Positions 24,310 to 36,874 of a stretch of 64,000 bases of DNA are shown here, one piece after another (the stretch's first letter is position 1; every line of letters begins with the position of its first letter). Origin of the DNA: Solen grandis (Eukaryota > Mollusca > Bivalvia > Adapedonta > Solenidae). Where the stretch lies: positions 54,100,857 to 54,164,856 of the forward strand of contig CM037777.1 in NCBI GenBank assembly GCA_021229015.1, in the 5' to 3' direction. The notes beneath the pieces were generated by a model. The model ran no database searches, was not told the origin of the DNA, and saw nothing but the letters and a program-made list of their open reading frames with translations. Both the position numbers and the translations under genes were made by a program.

Positions 24310-25887
24310 CTGTGAACAAAGTCAGAAGCAAACACGAATTAGCATACTGCATGCAGATACAAACACCATTATTGCTTAATTGAAAGGATTTATATTTCCT
24401 GCTGACAGAAATTTAAACCTTTAGATGCTTTCTCTGCTTGAGACAGACATTATGCTGGCGCACAGTGATATCAGACGATAGAAAAAATTCATAGGATCAA
24501 ACTCACAGCTATTATAATGAGAACAACTGATCTTATATAACAAGTTCTATAAAAATGGTCAACTTGAGTCATTGTTTATTACTCTGGTATGTTGCTGCAG
24601 AGCATCAAACCCACAACCAACAGTACAAAAGGCCCTAAAAACACAAAACCCATTAGATCTTGTTTCTTGTTTGGTTTACTTTGATGTGGTTTTTTTCCTC
24701 TTTTTCTTTTATGAAGTTTTCTTTTTTTATTTCCTATTTTTGTTTTAATTTTGAGAAAAGTTTTTATTTTTTATTTTTCAAATATTTATTAGGTTCTAAA
24801 TTTGTAAGGGATTTTCTTGAAGACATAAAAGGATCTGACTGTTCAGCACTAAAAATTTGACCAAAGTTTTTCATTAAGAACAAGGAACAAGTTTGAGAAG
24901 TAAAATATTTTTACTTTTATCTATATCTTAATTATAGCATTTTCTTTTTATATTTTTTCAACTCTACCAGACTAAGACCAACAAAAACATATATATATAT
25001 ATACACTGTAATTGTATCATTTTATAATAAAATCCACCTAAACATCAAATTCAATGTTATATTACAATTTTCAATGAGATATACTGAAATAAATCAATGA
25101 GACAAATTTCACAACTGTTTAAATCTGAGTGAGATATAGAATTTTGGTTACCGTTCTGTACATTGAAATATAAAGCAAAGTAGAACATAAAACGGATAAA
25201 GATTTCCGTTGTATCAAAGTTAAGTTATATAGTTCAACATGATTTGGTGCCATTTTTGGTAATGTCTGAGTAATTACATGCAAAAACTAATAAAAACAAC
25301 GTAAGATAAAAAGAAAATTTGTTTTGAATGAATATGGAATATATCTCATCTCGAAGTGATACAATTTTCACGAGAGCATAATTATTGTAATTATATTACT
25401 TCTCAATGAGATATATTCTATATCAGCCCAAAGCAAACAAATATCCTTTACATTTTGCACTCAAAATGTTACAATGCAAAACTTTTACCAAGACACACGG
25501 CCTGATTCTCCGCATTTCATGCCGTCAATGATCTGGTATGACAGCCTTCTCAGACCATTAAGTCATCTGATACATAATCAGCTGCATCGGCATCACGTTG
25601 TATATTGTGATGAAATCTCGGTACAGTCCACCGGGGCCTTGCGGTGCATTTACCATGACAAAACCAATATAAATCATCAATCCTCTGATATTACAAAATG
25701 TATTCGCTGCTATACATGGAATTCATGTGTGTTTTTTTTCTTCTCAATCATGTCTTTTTTTAAACAAGAGACTATTTGATAATGAATGCAGATCAATGTT
25801 TTTGCATCGACAAATTCATTACATATGGAGATTAAATAAAACTGCTTTAAAGTTTTCTACAAAATGTCCAAAAATAACCTCTGATTA
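24310..25887. other. Non-coding, no gene seen
   Basis: AT-rich; a B-box-like GTGGGTTTGATGCTC on the minus strand at 24600-24614 suggests a SINE piece. No exon. Confidence 0.5.
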
Positions 25888-26038
25888 CTGTAAAGTCATT
25901 AATTTTTCGTGGATCTCTGTTCTAGGAAACATGAGGTCTATATAAGAGACAAGTTTTTGTTGGGATAAATATTCATGGATAAAACCCTCCACGAAATCGA
26001 CAAAAAAAATATATCCCATGAAAATAATGACTAGACAG
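25888..26038. mobile_element. TA-flanked MITE (151 bp)
   Basis: CTGTAAAGTCATTAATTTTT at the left; the reverse complement of the right end reads CTGTCTAGTCATTATTTTCA. TA on both sides. Non-coding. Confidence 0.72.
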
Positions 26039-26190
26039 TAGCTTTAATCTTAATCAGCATAGGAAACCCACAAAGTGACTTATTCATTACTCTCCATATG
26101 TATTGAAATGTAATAGGTATACAATGTTATCCGACAATGAAGGTAACTATGAATTAAATGTAAAATTGATTTTGGTTTAGTATAATTATA

Positions 26191-27186
26191 CATTCGACAT
26201 TGTATTAAGAGACCACTCAAGGGACTGCCAAAAAGTGGTCGCTCAATGAAATGGTCTCTTAATAGATATATTTTGAAATCTAGGCAAACAAGTCATATAT
26301 ATACAAACTGTAAGCTAAATTGTATCATAGCGTTATATTATATTACAACATGAATACAATGTAAACTACACAATGTTTTGTTGTTTATACAAATAAACAT
26401 TAACATGTTTATTTTTTGTCATATCTTTTGATTTTTTAGCTGTTATGTTGGAATAATACCTTGGATCATTGGCTGAGGTTTGCATTTGGTGTTCGGTGGA
26501 AAAACACAACATTTGACATCGAATTCATGGATGGATTCGGACAATTTCAAGAAAAAATATTATTTAGCAATGAGCTTTCTTTATGTGTCTGTCTAACATA
26601 AATCCAGAAACCCGCGATAAATTTATTTCAACCGTGCGCCCTGGTCGCGTATCATAAGACGCAATATACATACTTATAGGTATGAATAATTAATGGTACG
26701 CATTGCATCCGGAAGTATTAATTTACCTTATTCCCAAATATTCTTTTACTAAAATCTGAAGCATTCGGCATTTGAAGGGATGGTTTTACCTATGTTATGC
26801 TTATTAACTGTTGAAACGGGAACCAGGTACTATATTTAGAATTCAGTTGCACATGCTGCAGTCATGCTTGGTCAAAACAAACTGGTTTCAGGTGAGCACT
26901 TATGATCGGGATAATTGTTTGTTTGTTCAGATGTGTTAAAGATGAATATACACATGCTCCAGCGTACACGATAATTAGCAACGGAATCAAACATGGTCAC
27001 TCAAAAAAGTTGATTTGTGCATAATCTTACGTGCTGGGACTTGGTTTATGTGGTCGCTGGTTGCTTAATATAAAAAGTTGCTTAATGGGATAAATTGATA
27101 TAGTAAAAACGTTCGGGCTGGATTTATAACGGTCATTTAATAAAAAAGTTGTTTAATACAGGTGGTCGCCTGTACAATGTTGACTG
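26191..27186. mobile_element. pogo-like non-autonomous element, about 1 kb
   Basis: Flanked by TA on both sides. The left end CATTCGACATTGTATTAAGA and the right end (reverse complement CAGTCAACATTGTACAGG) are imperfect inverted repeats; GTGGTCGC/TTAATA-type sub-terminal repeats resemble pogo elements. It ends 15 bp from the donor of the putative exon at 27.2 kb. Confidence 0.62.
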
Positions 27187-27201
27187 TATTATGTAACTTA
27201 C

Positions 27202-27240
27202 CTACGTCACACACAACTATAGTACCTACACTCTGAGGGT
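27202..27240 (-). CDS. Putative small exon of an unidentified minus-strand gene (a)
   Basis: On the minus strand, acceptor AAAACAG, donor ACGTAG/GTAAGT. The 39-nt form reads (2 nt) PQSVGTIVVCDV (1 nt); an inner acceptor (CCCTCAG) would give a 31-nt form starting at SVG. Only this frame is open. It leaves in phase 1, which fits the next putative exon at 24.3 kb. Product not recognised. Confidence 0.5.
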
Positions 27241-28106
27241 CTGTTTTCTACATTTAAAACTGAATAATCTCTTAATTTTGTATGAATGGTTGACTGGTTG
27301 AACAGAATTCTACAATACAGGTATGCTGAGATTCAGCCAGTGTTGAAAACTCAATTTTGAATAAAAAATGTATATTTACGGGACACAATAATTGTATATA
27401 GCATAAAAACACAAAATTACTATTTTCCCTTTGATGTTGAATAACTTTCGCTTCACCATGCGGAAGTTTCTTTCGATGCAATGGTGGCTCTTGCCTGTTT
27501 GGATTGTGGATGTGCAGGTTTCGGTTATTTAGTGGTGTTAAGTACAATGGTCCATATAGAAAGCTTGAATTCTGATACAAATCTATGTAACTTATCAAAA
27601 ATCACATCAAGCTATCTCAGATACACCAGAGATACCTCCAGGGTTGTTTGTTGCTCTATAGAGTGGATGATACAGGTGTATATATGCTATCTTTAGTTAC
27701 TAAGGACCCAGTAAGGAGCTACTGATTTGAATCTATAAATAGAAACTGTACGTCACTCGGTAGTACAAATCAAAGTGCTGATAGTGCTAAGAGTACAGTA
27801 TTGTCGCATTTCTTTAATCACGGTAAATTAAATTAGAAACAGGGGTCAAATTTTCACACAATGCCAATAACCCTGCTTTAACGTTGCGTTGACATGGTCA
27901 TTACAAGAAATTAAAGATGAATGTATCATTTGTTTCAACAAACTGTTTACAATAAGCACTTCACCACTCTTACTCTCCCTGTTTCTATAAATCGTTAATC
28001 ATTTTAATATGAGTTTGATATTTGGCAAAAAGTAAGTTAGTGCTTTGATTAATTAAGAATATCTCTATGTTAATGTTACAAACTGTTATACATCTTAAAC
28101 TACAGG

Positions 28107-28350
28107 TTGTGGTGGGCAAGTGATAAGAGCACCCACCCCAGAATTGAGAGGTTATGGGTTTGATCCCAGACCACAACATACCAAAGTTGTAAAATATAGT
28201 ACTGGTATAGCTCACTTGAAGTTCAACATTTAAAGACAGTCCTGGAACTGGTTGGCCTGTGTATGACGTTATGTGACTGGACTATAAAATGGCATCGCAG
28301 TGTGGCAGCGCTATTTCTATCTCAAGTGAATGACTGCAATACTGTCGGTG
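28107..28350 (+). mobile_element. tRNA-derived SINE-like element
   Basis: An A-box-like GTGGGCAAGTGATAAGAG at about 28112 and a B-box-like GGGTTTGATCCCA at 28155-28167, spaced as in a tRNA gene but without the folding arms, then a non-tRNA body. Typical of tRNA-derived SINEs. Confidence 0.68.
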
Positions 28351-31300
28351 GAATGTTATACCCTGAAGCAAACAATCTAATTATGAACTGCATCCTGGAA
28401 CAAATATCAAACATGATTTTTTTGTCTGTTTTTTTATTTTATTTTTTATAGGGCATATGATCGGTTTCTTGTAAAAGCACAGACGAACCAAAGCTACTCC
28501 ACATATATAGCCTGTGAATAACCCACTTCTTGTCGAATCCAGCTACTCCAGCTCATAAGCTGAGGGTCAATACAAGAAGTAGACTTGTACCCTAATAATC
28601 CACCCAGTAAACACTTCTGCCTTGGCATCCATGCTATACCATGTCATACCATAAACACACAAGTCAGACGCCCTATCAACATTTTGATTTGTTTCAACAC
28701 TTTCTGCACTTAAAATTACCATATTTCATATCTTCCTGCATATAAAACGACCATTGATATGCACCTCTGTACAGTGCCTGAATCATTTCTTTCTTGATTT
28801 AACTGCATCAAAATATTCTTTTTATATACATTATATAATAACCTTTGAGACAATGGAGCAATTTTCTACTTGCATGCTGTATTTTTCTCCAAGCAATGAA
28901 TCACAGACTGTCAAAACAGAAGTGGGGTAATGTTAAAAATTACATCAAGAATAATTGAAAGCAATAAACTATGCTAATACCATTTGACGCTCACTTAATT
29001 CACAATGCAATAAATAATGGACAAGCTTTTGGCTCCTTCCCAAGTATACGATATATACCGCGCTGCCGAAAAATATATCTACACTAGTGGAAACTGTCTG
29101 ATTTGGACAAATATAAAATCAGTTACAAGGACAAATCAAAATATCGCGGATAATAAATTCTCCCCAATACATATCTGTCTGTTTTTCTAGCTATTCCCTT
29201 CTCTGTCTAGTCAAAAAGCAGAAGAATTCACATTTTGTACATAAAGAATAGATTTATTAAACTATAAAATTGCTGCTTGACATGCAAAGAAAAGAGTTTA
29301 ACATACGAAATGCATGAATTATTAGAACCATTCCTGATATGGCTCCATCTATTATCACACAAATAGCTATCGTTTTGAATCGCTGAAGGAAGTGACACGG
29401 CACATGACAAGGCATTATAGGAAGGGGTACTTAGAGAAGATTGCGATTCCTACACGGTCATCTATTTTTCTATATAAAAAATGGTTTTACTACTAAATCA
29501 TGGCATTTAGGATGTTGTCTTCAAGATTATTCAAATAAGTAAATTTTGATGAGAAGGAAAAAAAAATTGTGTTCAAAATTAGAAAGAACTTGTTTTTTTG
29601 TTTTCCAGTCAAATTTTGTAAACAACAGAATTGTTTTATGAATACATAATATATACTGGCTGGTCAGGTTTTAAAATGTTTGATACTCATCAAAACATTA
29701 TACATGGGAAGTTTAAAGTATAAAACCTTTTGGACCGGTATAAAACCAGAGCAACCTGTAAGTTGCTCACAGACTCAATCAACAATTGGTCATTCTCAGC
29801 CTGAAATTCTTTCCAATTGGACTTTTCAGTCCATATGGAAAAAGATTAAATGAGAGCTAGCTCAGGATGAGTCAGAAATGTCTGAAAATAAACATGCTAT
29901 ATTGATACCAAATGACACCCACTGTAATTTCTCCCAGCAGACATAACTTTATTGCGAATGAAAGACAGATTTTTAAAATATTTTCGATTCAATCAATGAA
30001 AGAGGCATATCCTTAGAGTCAACAAATTTGACGTTTTTATAAATAAGAATAAAAAAGCCAGACTTTACAGAAATCTGTTTACTTAAAATCTTTCAAGTAA
30101 TGTCTGGAATACCATGATTAAAATGAAGGGAAGGTGGGTGAATGCCCTTGCAGAGGTCCTGTATCAAATCATGTAATAAAAGATGAGGGAAACAATTGGC
30201 AGACATTGATTACCTCCCTTGTTTACCAAAAATGCATGGTACTGTAGATAGGAACCAACCAGTACAGAGTTACTGGTTCCCAGTTGCAGAAATAAACAAT
30301 CAATGGTAACACTTTCTTCATCAATATGTCAGACACCAACACTTGTTGCAAGATATACAGAAACAATTGTTCTCCTGTATAAAAGAGTCATAATTAAGTA
30401 ACGGTATCTGCTGTAGCTGACAACTCCACAAGCTGATTTTGGGTTCAATGGCTGCTTAGTTTCCTCCAAAGCCCGACTGTTGCCATCCAAACTCAGTATT
30501 TATAGCAACAAATGATAAATATTTTGCAATCGTAAGACCTGGCAGTAATGTCAAATCTAATGTACTGTAAAGGGCAGTCATGTTATATGCTGAATGCTTT
30601 TTGGCTGCCTGCTTGGCATTTTTGTCCATAAATTGATGGAATAAACAGTTTATATCTTTTCATATTGACTTTTTGTAGTAATATTTTCCTGTGAAGAATG
30701 ACAGAAACAAATTATTAGTGTTAATTCAATAAGCAGCCATTCTGAAAATGTCATGGTAATTCATAAAATATTGAAAAATATAAACCGAACCTCCTACCAG
30801 TTAATGGCTCTCAATTGAACAGAAGTGACTCTGATTTAACTAATTAATCGAGATAGCATCCATTTTTCCAGTACATTAGGTTATATTTAGTTAGATTCAG
30901 TCCCACTGATAATAAATTACAAAGACACTGACATCAAGTTTTAAACTTTTTCTGCGATTGAGACATCAAACGCAGCAATTGCCACAAGCATTCCATTACT
31001 AAGATTTGATCTTCAAGGATTCCCTAAACGGCTTTGACAACCTTTAAAATATAGACTGCTGGAAATGTTGAGTTGAATTTAAATAAACTGTATCTGTGAC
31101 ATTTATCGCACATGAATAATTCTATTAGAGCTCATCAACATGACTGTATCTGAAAGCAACTCATGTTGTTTTTTTTAAAAAAAACACAAAAGTCATTAAT
31201 GCACTTTACCAAAACAACAGCACTTAAAAAAAGTTACTATAAAAAATAAGTTCAGAGAATATTTTTTTAATAGGGTTGCTTGAGAATTTGATCCTCGTTT

Positions 31301-33023
31301 ATTGAATTTATTGTAACATACTAAGTTACTTTACGTCTAAATGAGACATAATTATACTTTAAAAATCCTGTTCTTTCAGATTTATCACTTCTTTGATTTT
31401 TGTAAGAATATTTTTTTCACTCATAGATAATTGTAAATTACTCAATAATTGTAATCAGAAAGAATCTTTGTTTCAATGAACATTATCAGAAATCAACATC
31501 TACAAAATCGAGTTTAATATTATAGTGAAATCATACAGAAAATGTCTTTTTCAGTTGTTTTTTTTTTTCTTTCTGAAATTGTCCAAAATGCTGGAAGACT
31601 GTACTGCATTGGCCATCTTAAAATAACATCTTTGATTTGAAACAAGTAAAGTGTCTTTTATCCCTTTAAAAAATTCAACAAAAAGGAGAAATAAATTCTA
31701 TACTTTGGCAGCAAGCTCTGTCTACATTAGACAAAAATGATCCATTTGTCTGAAGTTCATAGCAAGATTTGATAAAACGTGTCGCTGTTTTGAGCTCAAA
31801 GTGCTCTGATCCAGTCTCTATTCCCTCAAACAGAAAATTAGAAAACAATCAATCATGTGTCATTTATATTAAATGGAATATCAAGATATATAACAGCAGT
31901 GTATCAAAATCATATGCATTCTCTTTCTGCATAGACAAAGCCAATCTATCAGGGATGATTCAAATGTATTATGGGACAAAGTCCCGCAGATGGGGCGACA
32001 ATCCCACTTGGTTGGGCCAACAAACTTCTCTAATTAAAGGGCATATACCAAGATGTTCCAAATATTCCTGTACGTTATTAATTACTCATATCAAACTTGA
32101 AACATTTGCTTGCTAAACAAATATTTCCATCTGAGACCTTTGTCAAATGTTTACACTTATTTTGTATGACTAAGGAGCTCTTTTGTTCTCCTATTTGACA
32201 ATGTGGCTCCATTGACCACAGGACCATTTACGCGGAGGATGCATGTTTGCCGTCTCTTAAAGAAACCACCATGAAATATGGTCGTGGAAAGGCTATGAAT
32301 AGAATCTCATGTATTTAACAGAACCAGGACTTCAATATCTGTAGAAGCATTATCCTAACCTTAAGATTACAGCAAAATCTTTGTTAATTATAGCGATTTC
32401 TGGGGTAAAATAAGTCGAACATCAAGAATTGGCAAGTTCTGTAACAGACAAGAAATGCAAAGAAACTTAACAGTCAATACTGCAAGAAACAATGCATCCA
32501 TATGCAACAACTTCATCTGGGATTTGGAGAAGAGAGATTTCGGGAACAAAAATAACAAATGTTTTGTGCAAGGTCAGAATCAGAAGCTGAAACCTCGAAT
32601 TTGTAATATGCTTCTGTGGAAAGCAACACGCAAAACCAAACACAATATTACAGACTAGGAAGTTCCCATCAGAAATAACAATAAACATGTTGAAGGGTGG
32701 TTATACTGTTTTTTTGTAAGTAACATATGTTGAGTTTGTAGCCAACTATGACTGACTAATATCAACTTTTTATTTTGCACTTGCATGTTCTTTTAATGTC
32801 TAATATTAAGATAAAAGGTAATATAAAAATTATTATTACTTAAATGAATAATTCAAATATTTGTTGTTTTTTTTATTGAAAAGAAAGAAAAAACTTGACT
32901 GATTTACTATAAATGGATATATATATATATTTTAAATGACAGATGTCTAATTCCTTAATTGACAGGTGTCTAATTCCAAGAGAAATAATTGTTGTCTATA
33001 TGAATTATGAATATGATGTTTCC
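28351..33023. other. Non-coding, no gene seen
   Basis: Mostly unique AT-rich sequence, with only the weak 30.2-kb exon candidate. The block at 32.19-32.29 kb (GGCTCCATTGACCACAGG, ACGCGGAGGATGCATG) is of higher complexity and unexplained. Confidence 0.5.
30214..30241 (-). CDS. Weak candidate exon upstream of exon a
   Basis: Minus strand, acceptor TCCTATCTACAG and donor GGGAG/GTAATC, 28 nt reading YHAFLVNKG in the frame that would join the 39-nt form of the 27.2-kb exon. The GAGGTAATC stretch resembles common repeat sequence, so this is only a suggestion. Confidence 0.22.
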
Positions 33024-33213
33024 TTAACCCTTTTGAAACAAATGCAGACCAAGATCAGCCTGCACATCTGTGCAGACTGATAATGGATTGCACTGTTCGA
33101 TACTTAGTCAATGAATTTTCAGCATGTTCCCATCAACACCTAATGGTACAGGCAAAAATAAAGAAAATATGTTGAGTCCAATAAAGACATTTCATTAACA
33201 TGGAAAGGGTTAA
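33024..33213. mobile_element. piggyBac-like MITE with TTAA duplication (copy 2)
   Basis: TTAA then CCCTTTTG on the left, AAAGGG then TTAA on the right; the inside shares GATCAGCCTGCA (reverse complement of the motif in copy 1). Diverged member of the same family. Confidence 0.68.
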
Positions 33214-33337
33214 TATATAGAAAATATCTTCAAATAATTTTGGCAAACTCAGAATTTTTTTTTTCAAACCTTGCATATCTTTTCTTGTGTTATCCATTTA
33301 CTGAGTGCAAACAGTAACAAGTTCACTCACAATAGAC

Positions 33338-33440
33338 AGTGTGGCTCCACTTTAAAATGTACTGGAGGTCCAGGAATAGATTTTGCAAGGATCCAATGTG
33401 CCAAAGTATGCGGACTTCACCTTATTTTGGAACTGTGAGG
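33338..33440. other. Unexplained block with an open frame on each strand
   Basis: The + strand reads CTGGPGIDFARIQCAKVCG and on to a stop; the minus strand reads KSAYFGTLDPCKIYSWTSS. The minus strand has an acceptor-like TTACCTCACAG and a GTGAGT donor around it but a stop between. Could be a lost exon or a repeat; not recognised. Confidence 0.25.
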
Positions 33441-33584
33441 TAATCAAGGATTCTATACAGTGACAATTTTATCATCCCATGTAACAAATGTAGAAACACA
33501 TTCTCGGCCTGAGAAATACATTGCAGTCTTCTCTAAATTTTACTGTAATATCACATTATTAATAGTAACAAATTACAAAAAAAA

Positions 33585-36500
33585 CACTTACCATAAGAAA
33601 AGACAAAAATACCTGAGCCATTTAAACACTTACCATAAGAAAAGACAAAAATACCTGAGCCATTTAAACACTTACCATAAGAAAAGACAAAAATACCTGA
33701 GCCATTTAAACACTTACCATAAGAAAAGACAAAAATACCTGAGCCATTTAAACACTTACCATAAGAAAAGACAAAAATACCTAAGCCATTTAAACACTTA
33801 CCATAAGAAAAGACAAAAATACTTGAGCCATTTAAGCTTAACACTTACCATAAGAAAAGACAAAAATACCTGAGCCATTTAAACACTTACCATAAGAAAA
33901 GACAAAAATACCTGAGCCATTTAAACACTTACCATAAGAAAAGATAAAAATACCTGAGCCATTTAAACACTTACCATAAGAAAAGACAAAAATACCTGAG
34001 CCATTTAAACACTTACCATAAGAAAAGACAAAAATACCTGAGCCATTTAAACACTTACCATAAGAAAAGACAAAAATACCTGAGCCATTTAAACACTTAC
34101 CATAAGAAAAGACAAAAATACCTGAGCCATTTAAACACTTACCATAAGAAAAGACAAAAATACATGAGCCATTTAAACACTTACCATAAGAAAAGACAAA
34201 AATACCTGAGCCATTTAAACACTTACCATAAGAAAAGACAAAAATACCTGAGCCATTTAAAATACCATAAAAAAGACAAAATACTGAGCATTTAAACATT
34301 ACATAAAAAAGACAAAAATACTTGAGCATTTAAACACTTACCATAAAAAGACAAAAATACCTAGCCATTTAAACATTACCATAAGAAAAGACAAAAATAC
34401 CTGAGCATTTAAACACTTACCATAAGAAAAGACAAAAATACTGAGCCATTTAAAACTTACCATAAGAAAGACAAAAATACCTGAGCCATTTAAACACTTA
34501 CATAGAAAAGACAAAAATACCTGAGCCATTTAAACTTACCATAAAAAAAACAAAAATACTGAGCCATTTAAAACTTACCATAAAAAAGACAAAATACTGA
34601 GCCATTTAAACACTTACCATAAGAAAAGACAAAAATACCTGAGCTTTAAACACTTACCATAAGAAAAGACAAAAATACTGAGCCATTTAAACAATAAACA
34701 AAAATACCTGAGCCATTAACTACCAAAGAAAAGACAAAATACTTGAGCCATTTAAACACTTACCATAATAAAAGCAAAAATCCTGAGCATTAAACACTTA
34801 CCATAAAAAAGACAAAAATACCTGAGCCATTTAAACACTTACATAAGAAAAGACAAAAATACCTGAGCCATTTAAACACTTACCATAAGAAAAGACAAAA
34901 ATACTGAGCCATTTAACACTACCATAAGAAAAGACAAAAATACTGAGCCATTTAAACACTTACCATAAAAAAGACAAAAATACTGAGCCATTTAAACACT
35001 TACATAAGAAAAGACAAAAATACCTGAGCCATTTAACACTTACATAAGAAAAGAAAAAATACTGGCCATTTAACATTACATAAGAAAGACAAAAATACTG
35101 AGCATTTAAACACTTACCATAAGAAAAACAAAAATACCTGAGCATTAACACTTACCATAAGAAAAGACAAAAATACTGAGCCATTTAAACCTTACATAAG
35201 AAAAGACAAAAATACTTGAGCCATTTAAACACTTACCATAAGAAAAGACAAAATACCTGAGCCATTTAACACTTACCATAAGAAAAGACAAAATACTGAG
35301 CCATTTAAACACTTACCATAAGAAAAGCAAAACGAGATTACCTTACTAAGAAGACAATACGAGCCATTTACACTTACATAAAAAAAATGCATTAACATCC
35401 ATAAGAAGACAAATACGCATTTAAATCCAAAAGACAAACTGAGCATTTAAACTTACATAAAAGACAAATACGAGCCATTAACACTTACCTAAGAAAAGAC
35501 AAAATCTAGCCTTTAACACTTACATAGAAAAGACAAAATACTGAGCATTTAAACTTCATAAGAAAAGACAAATACTGAGCCATTTAAACCTTACCATAAG
35601 AAAAGACAAAATACTTAGCCATTTAAACATTACCATAGAAAGACAAAATACTAGCATTAACACTTACCATAAGAAAGACAAATACTGAGCCATTTAAACA
35701 TTACATAAGAAAAGACAAAAATACTGAGCCATTTAAACACTTACCATAAGAAAAGACAAAATACTGAGCCATTTAAACACTTACCATAAGAAAAGACAAA
35801 AATACCTGAGCCATTTAAACACTTACCATAAGAAAAGACAAAAATACTAGCCATTTAAACACTTACATAAGAAAAGACAAAAATACCTGAGCCATTTAAA
35901 CACTTACCATAAGAAAAGACAAAAATACTGAGCCATTTAAACACTTACCATAAGAAAGACAAAAATACTGAGCCATTTAAACACTTACATAAGAAAAGAC
36001 AAAAATACTTAGCCATTTAAACATTACCATAAGAAAGACAAAAATACCTGAGCCATTAAACACTTACCATAAGAAAAGACAAAATACTGAGCCATTTAAA
36101 CACTTACCATAAGAAAAGACAAAAATACTGAGCCATTTAAACACTTACCATAAGAAAAGACAAAAATACCTGAGCCATTTAACACTACCATAAGAAAAGA
36201 CAAAATACCTGAGCATTTAAACACTTACCATAAAAAGACAAAAATACTGAGCCATTTAAACACTTACCATAAGAAAAGACAAAAATACCTGAGCCATTTA
36301 AACACTTACCATAAGAAAAGACAAAAATACTGAGCCATTTAAACATTACCATAAAAAGACAAAAACCTGAGCCATTTAAACATTACATGAAAAGACAAAA
36401 TACCTGAGCCATTTAACACTTACATAAGAAAAGCAAAAATACTGAGCCATTTAAACACTTACCATAAGAAAAGACAAAAATACCTGAGCCATTTAAACAC

Positions 36501-36874
36501 TTACCATAAGAAAAGACAAAAATACCTGAGCCATTTAAACACTTACCATAAGAAAAGACAAAAATACCTGAGCCATTTAAACACTTACCATAAGAAAAGA
36601 CAAAAATACCTGAGCCATTTAAACACTTACCATAATAAAAAACAAAAATACCTGAGCCATTTAAACACTTACCATAAGAAAAGACAAAAATACCTGAGCC
36701 ATTTAAACACTTACCATAAGAAAAGACAAAAATACCTGAGCCATTTAAACACTTACCATAAGAAAAGACAAAAATACTTAAGCCATTTAAACACTTACCA
36801 TAAGAAAAGACAAAAATACCTGAGCCATTTAAACACTTACCATAAGAAAAGACAAAAATACTTGAGCCATTTAA
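33585..36874. repeat. 42-bp minisatellite array, about 78 units
   Basis: The unit begins CACTTACCATAAGAAAAGAC and ends GAGCCATTTAAA. 42 is a multiple of 3, so both strands stay open for long stretches (a 14-residue repeat such as TYHKKRQKYLSHLN, or LNGSGIFVFSYGKC on the other strand); these frames are not evidence of a gene. The outer units are nearly identical, while about 34.26-36.43 kb is full of single-base deletions. On the minus strand each unit holds ATG/GTAAGT, a consensus splice donor. Confidence 0.97.

Noticed and set aside
31769..32116. 115-residue plus-strand open frame
   Set aside because: AT-rich random-looking composition, no motif or splice evidence.
33838..34329. Open frame with a 14-residue LNGSGIFVFSYGKC repeat, and the opposite-strand TYHKKRQKYLSHLN repeat
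   Set aside because: Both follow from the 42-bp minisatellite period; frames break wherever a unit has an indel and there are no flanking exons.
33585..36874. CRISPR-like regular array
   Set aside because: The whole 42-bp unit repeats with no unique spacers, in eukaryotic DNA.
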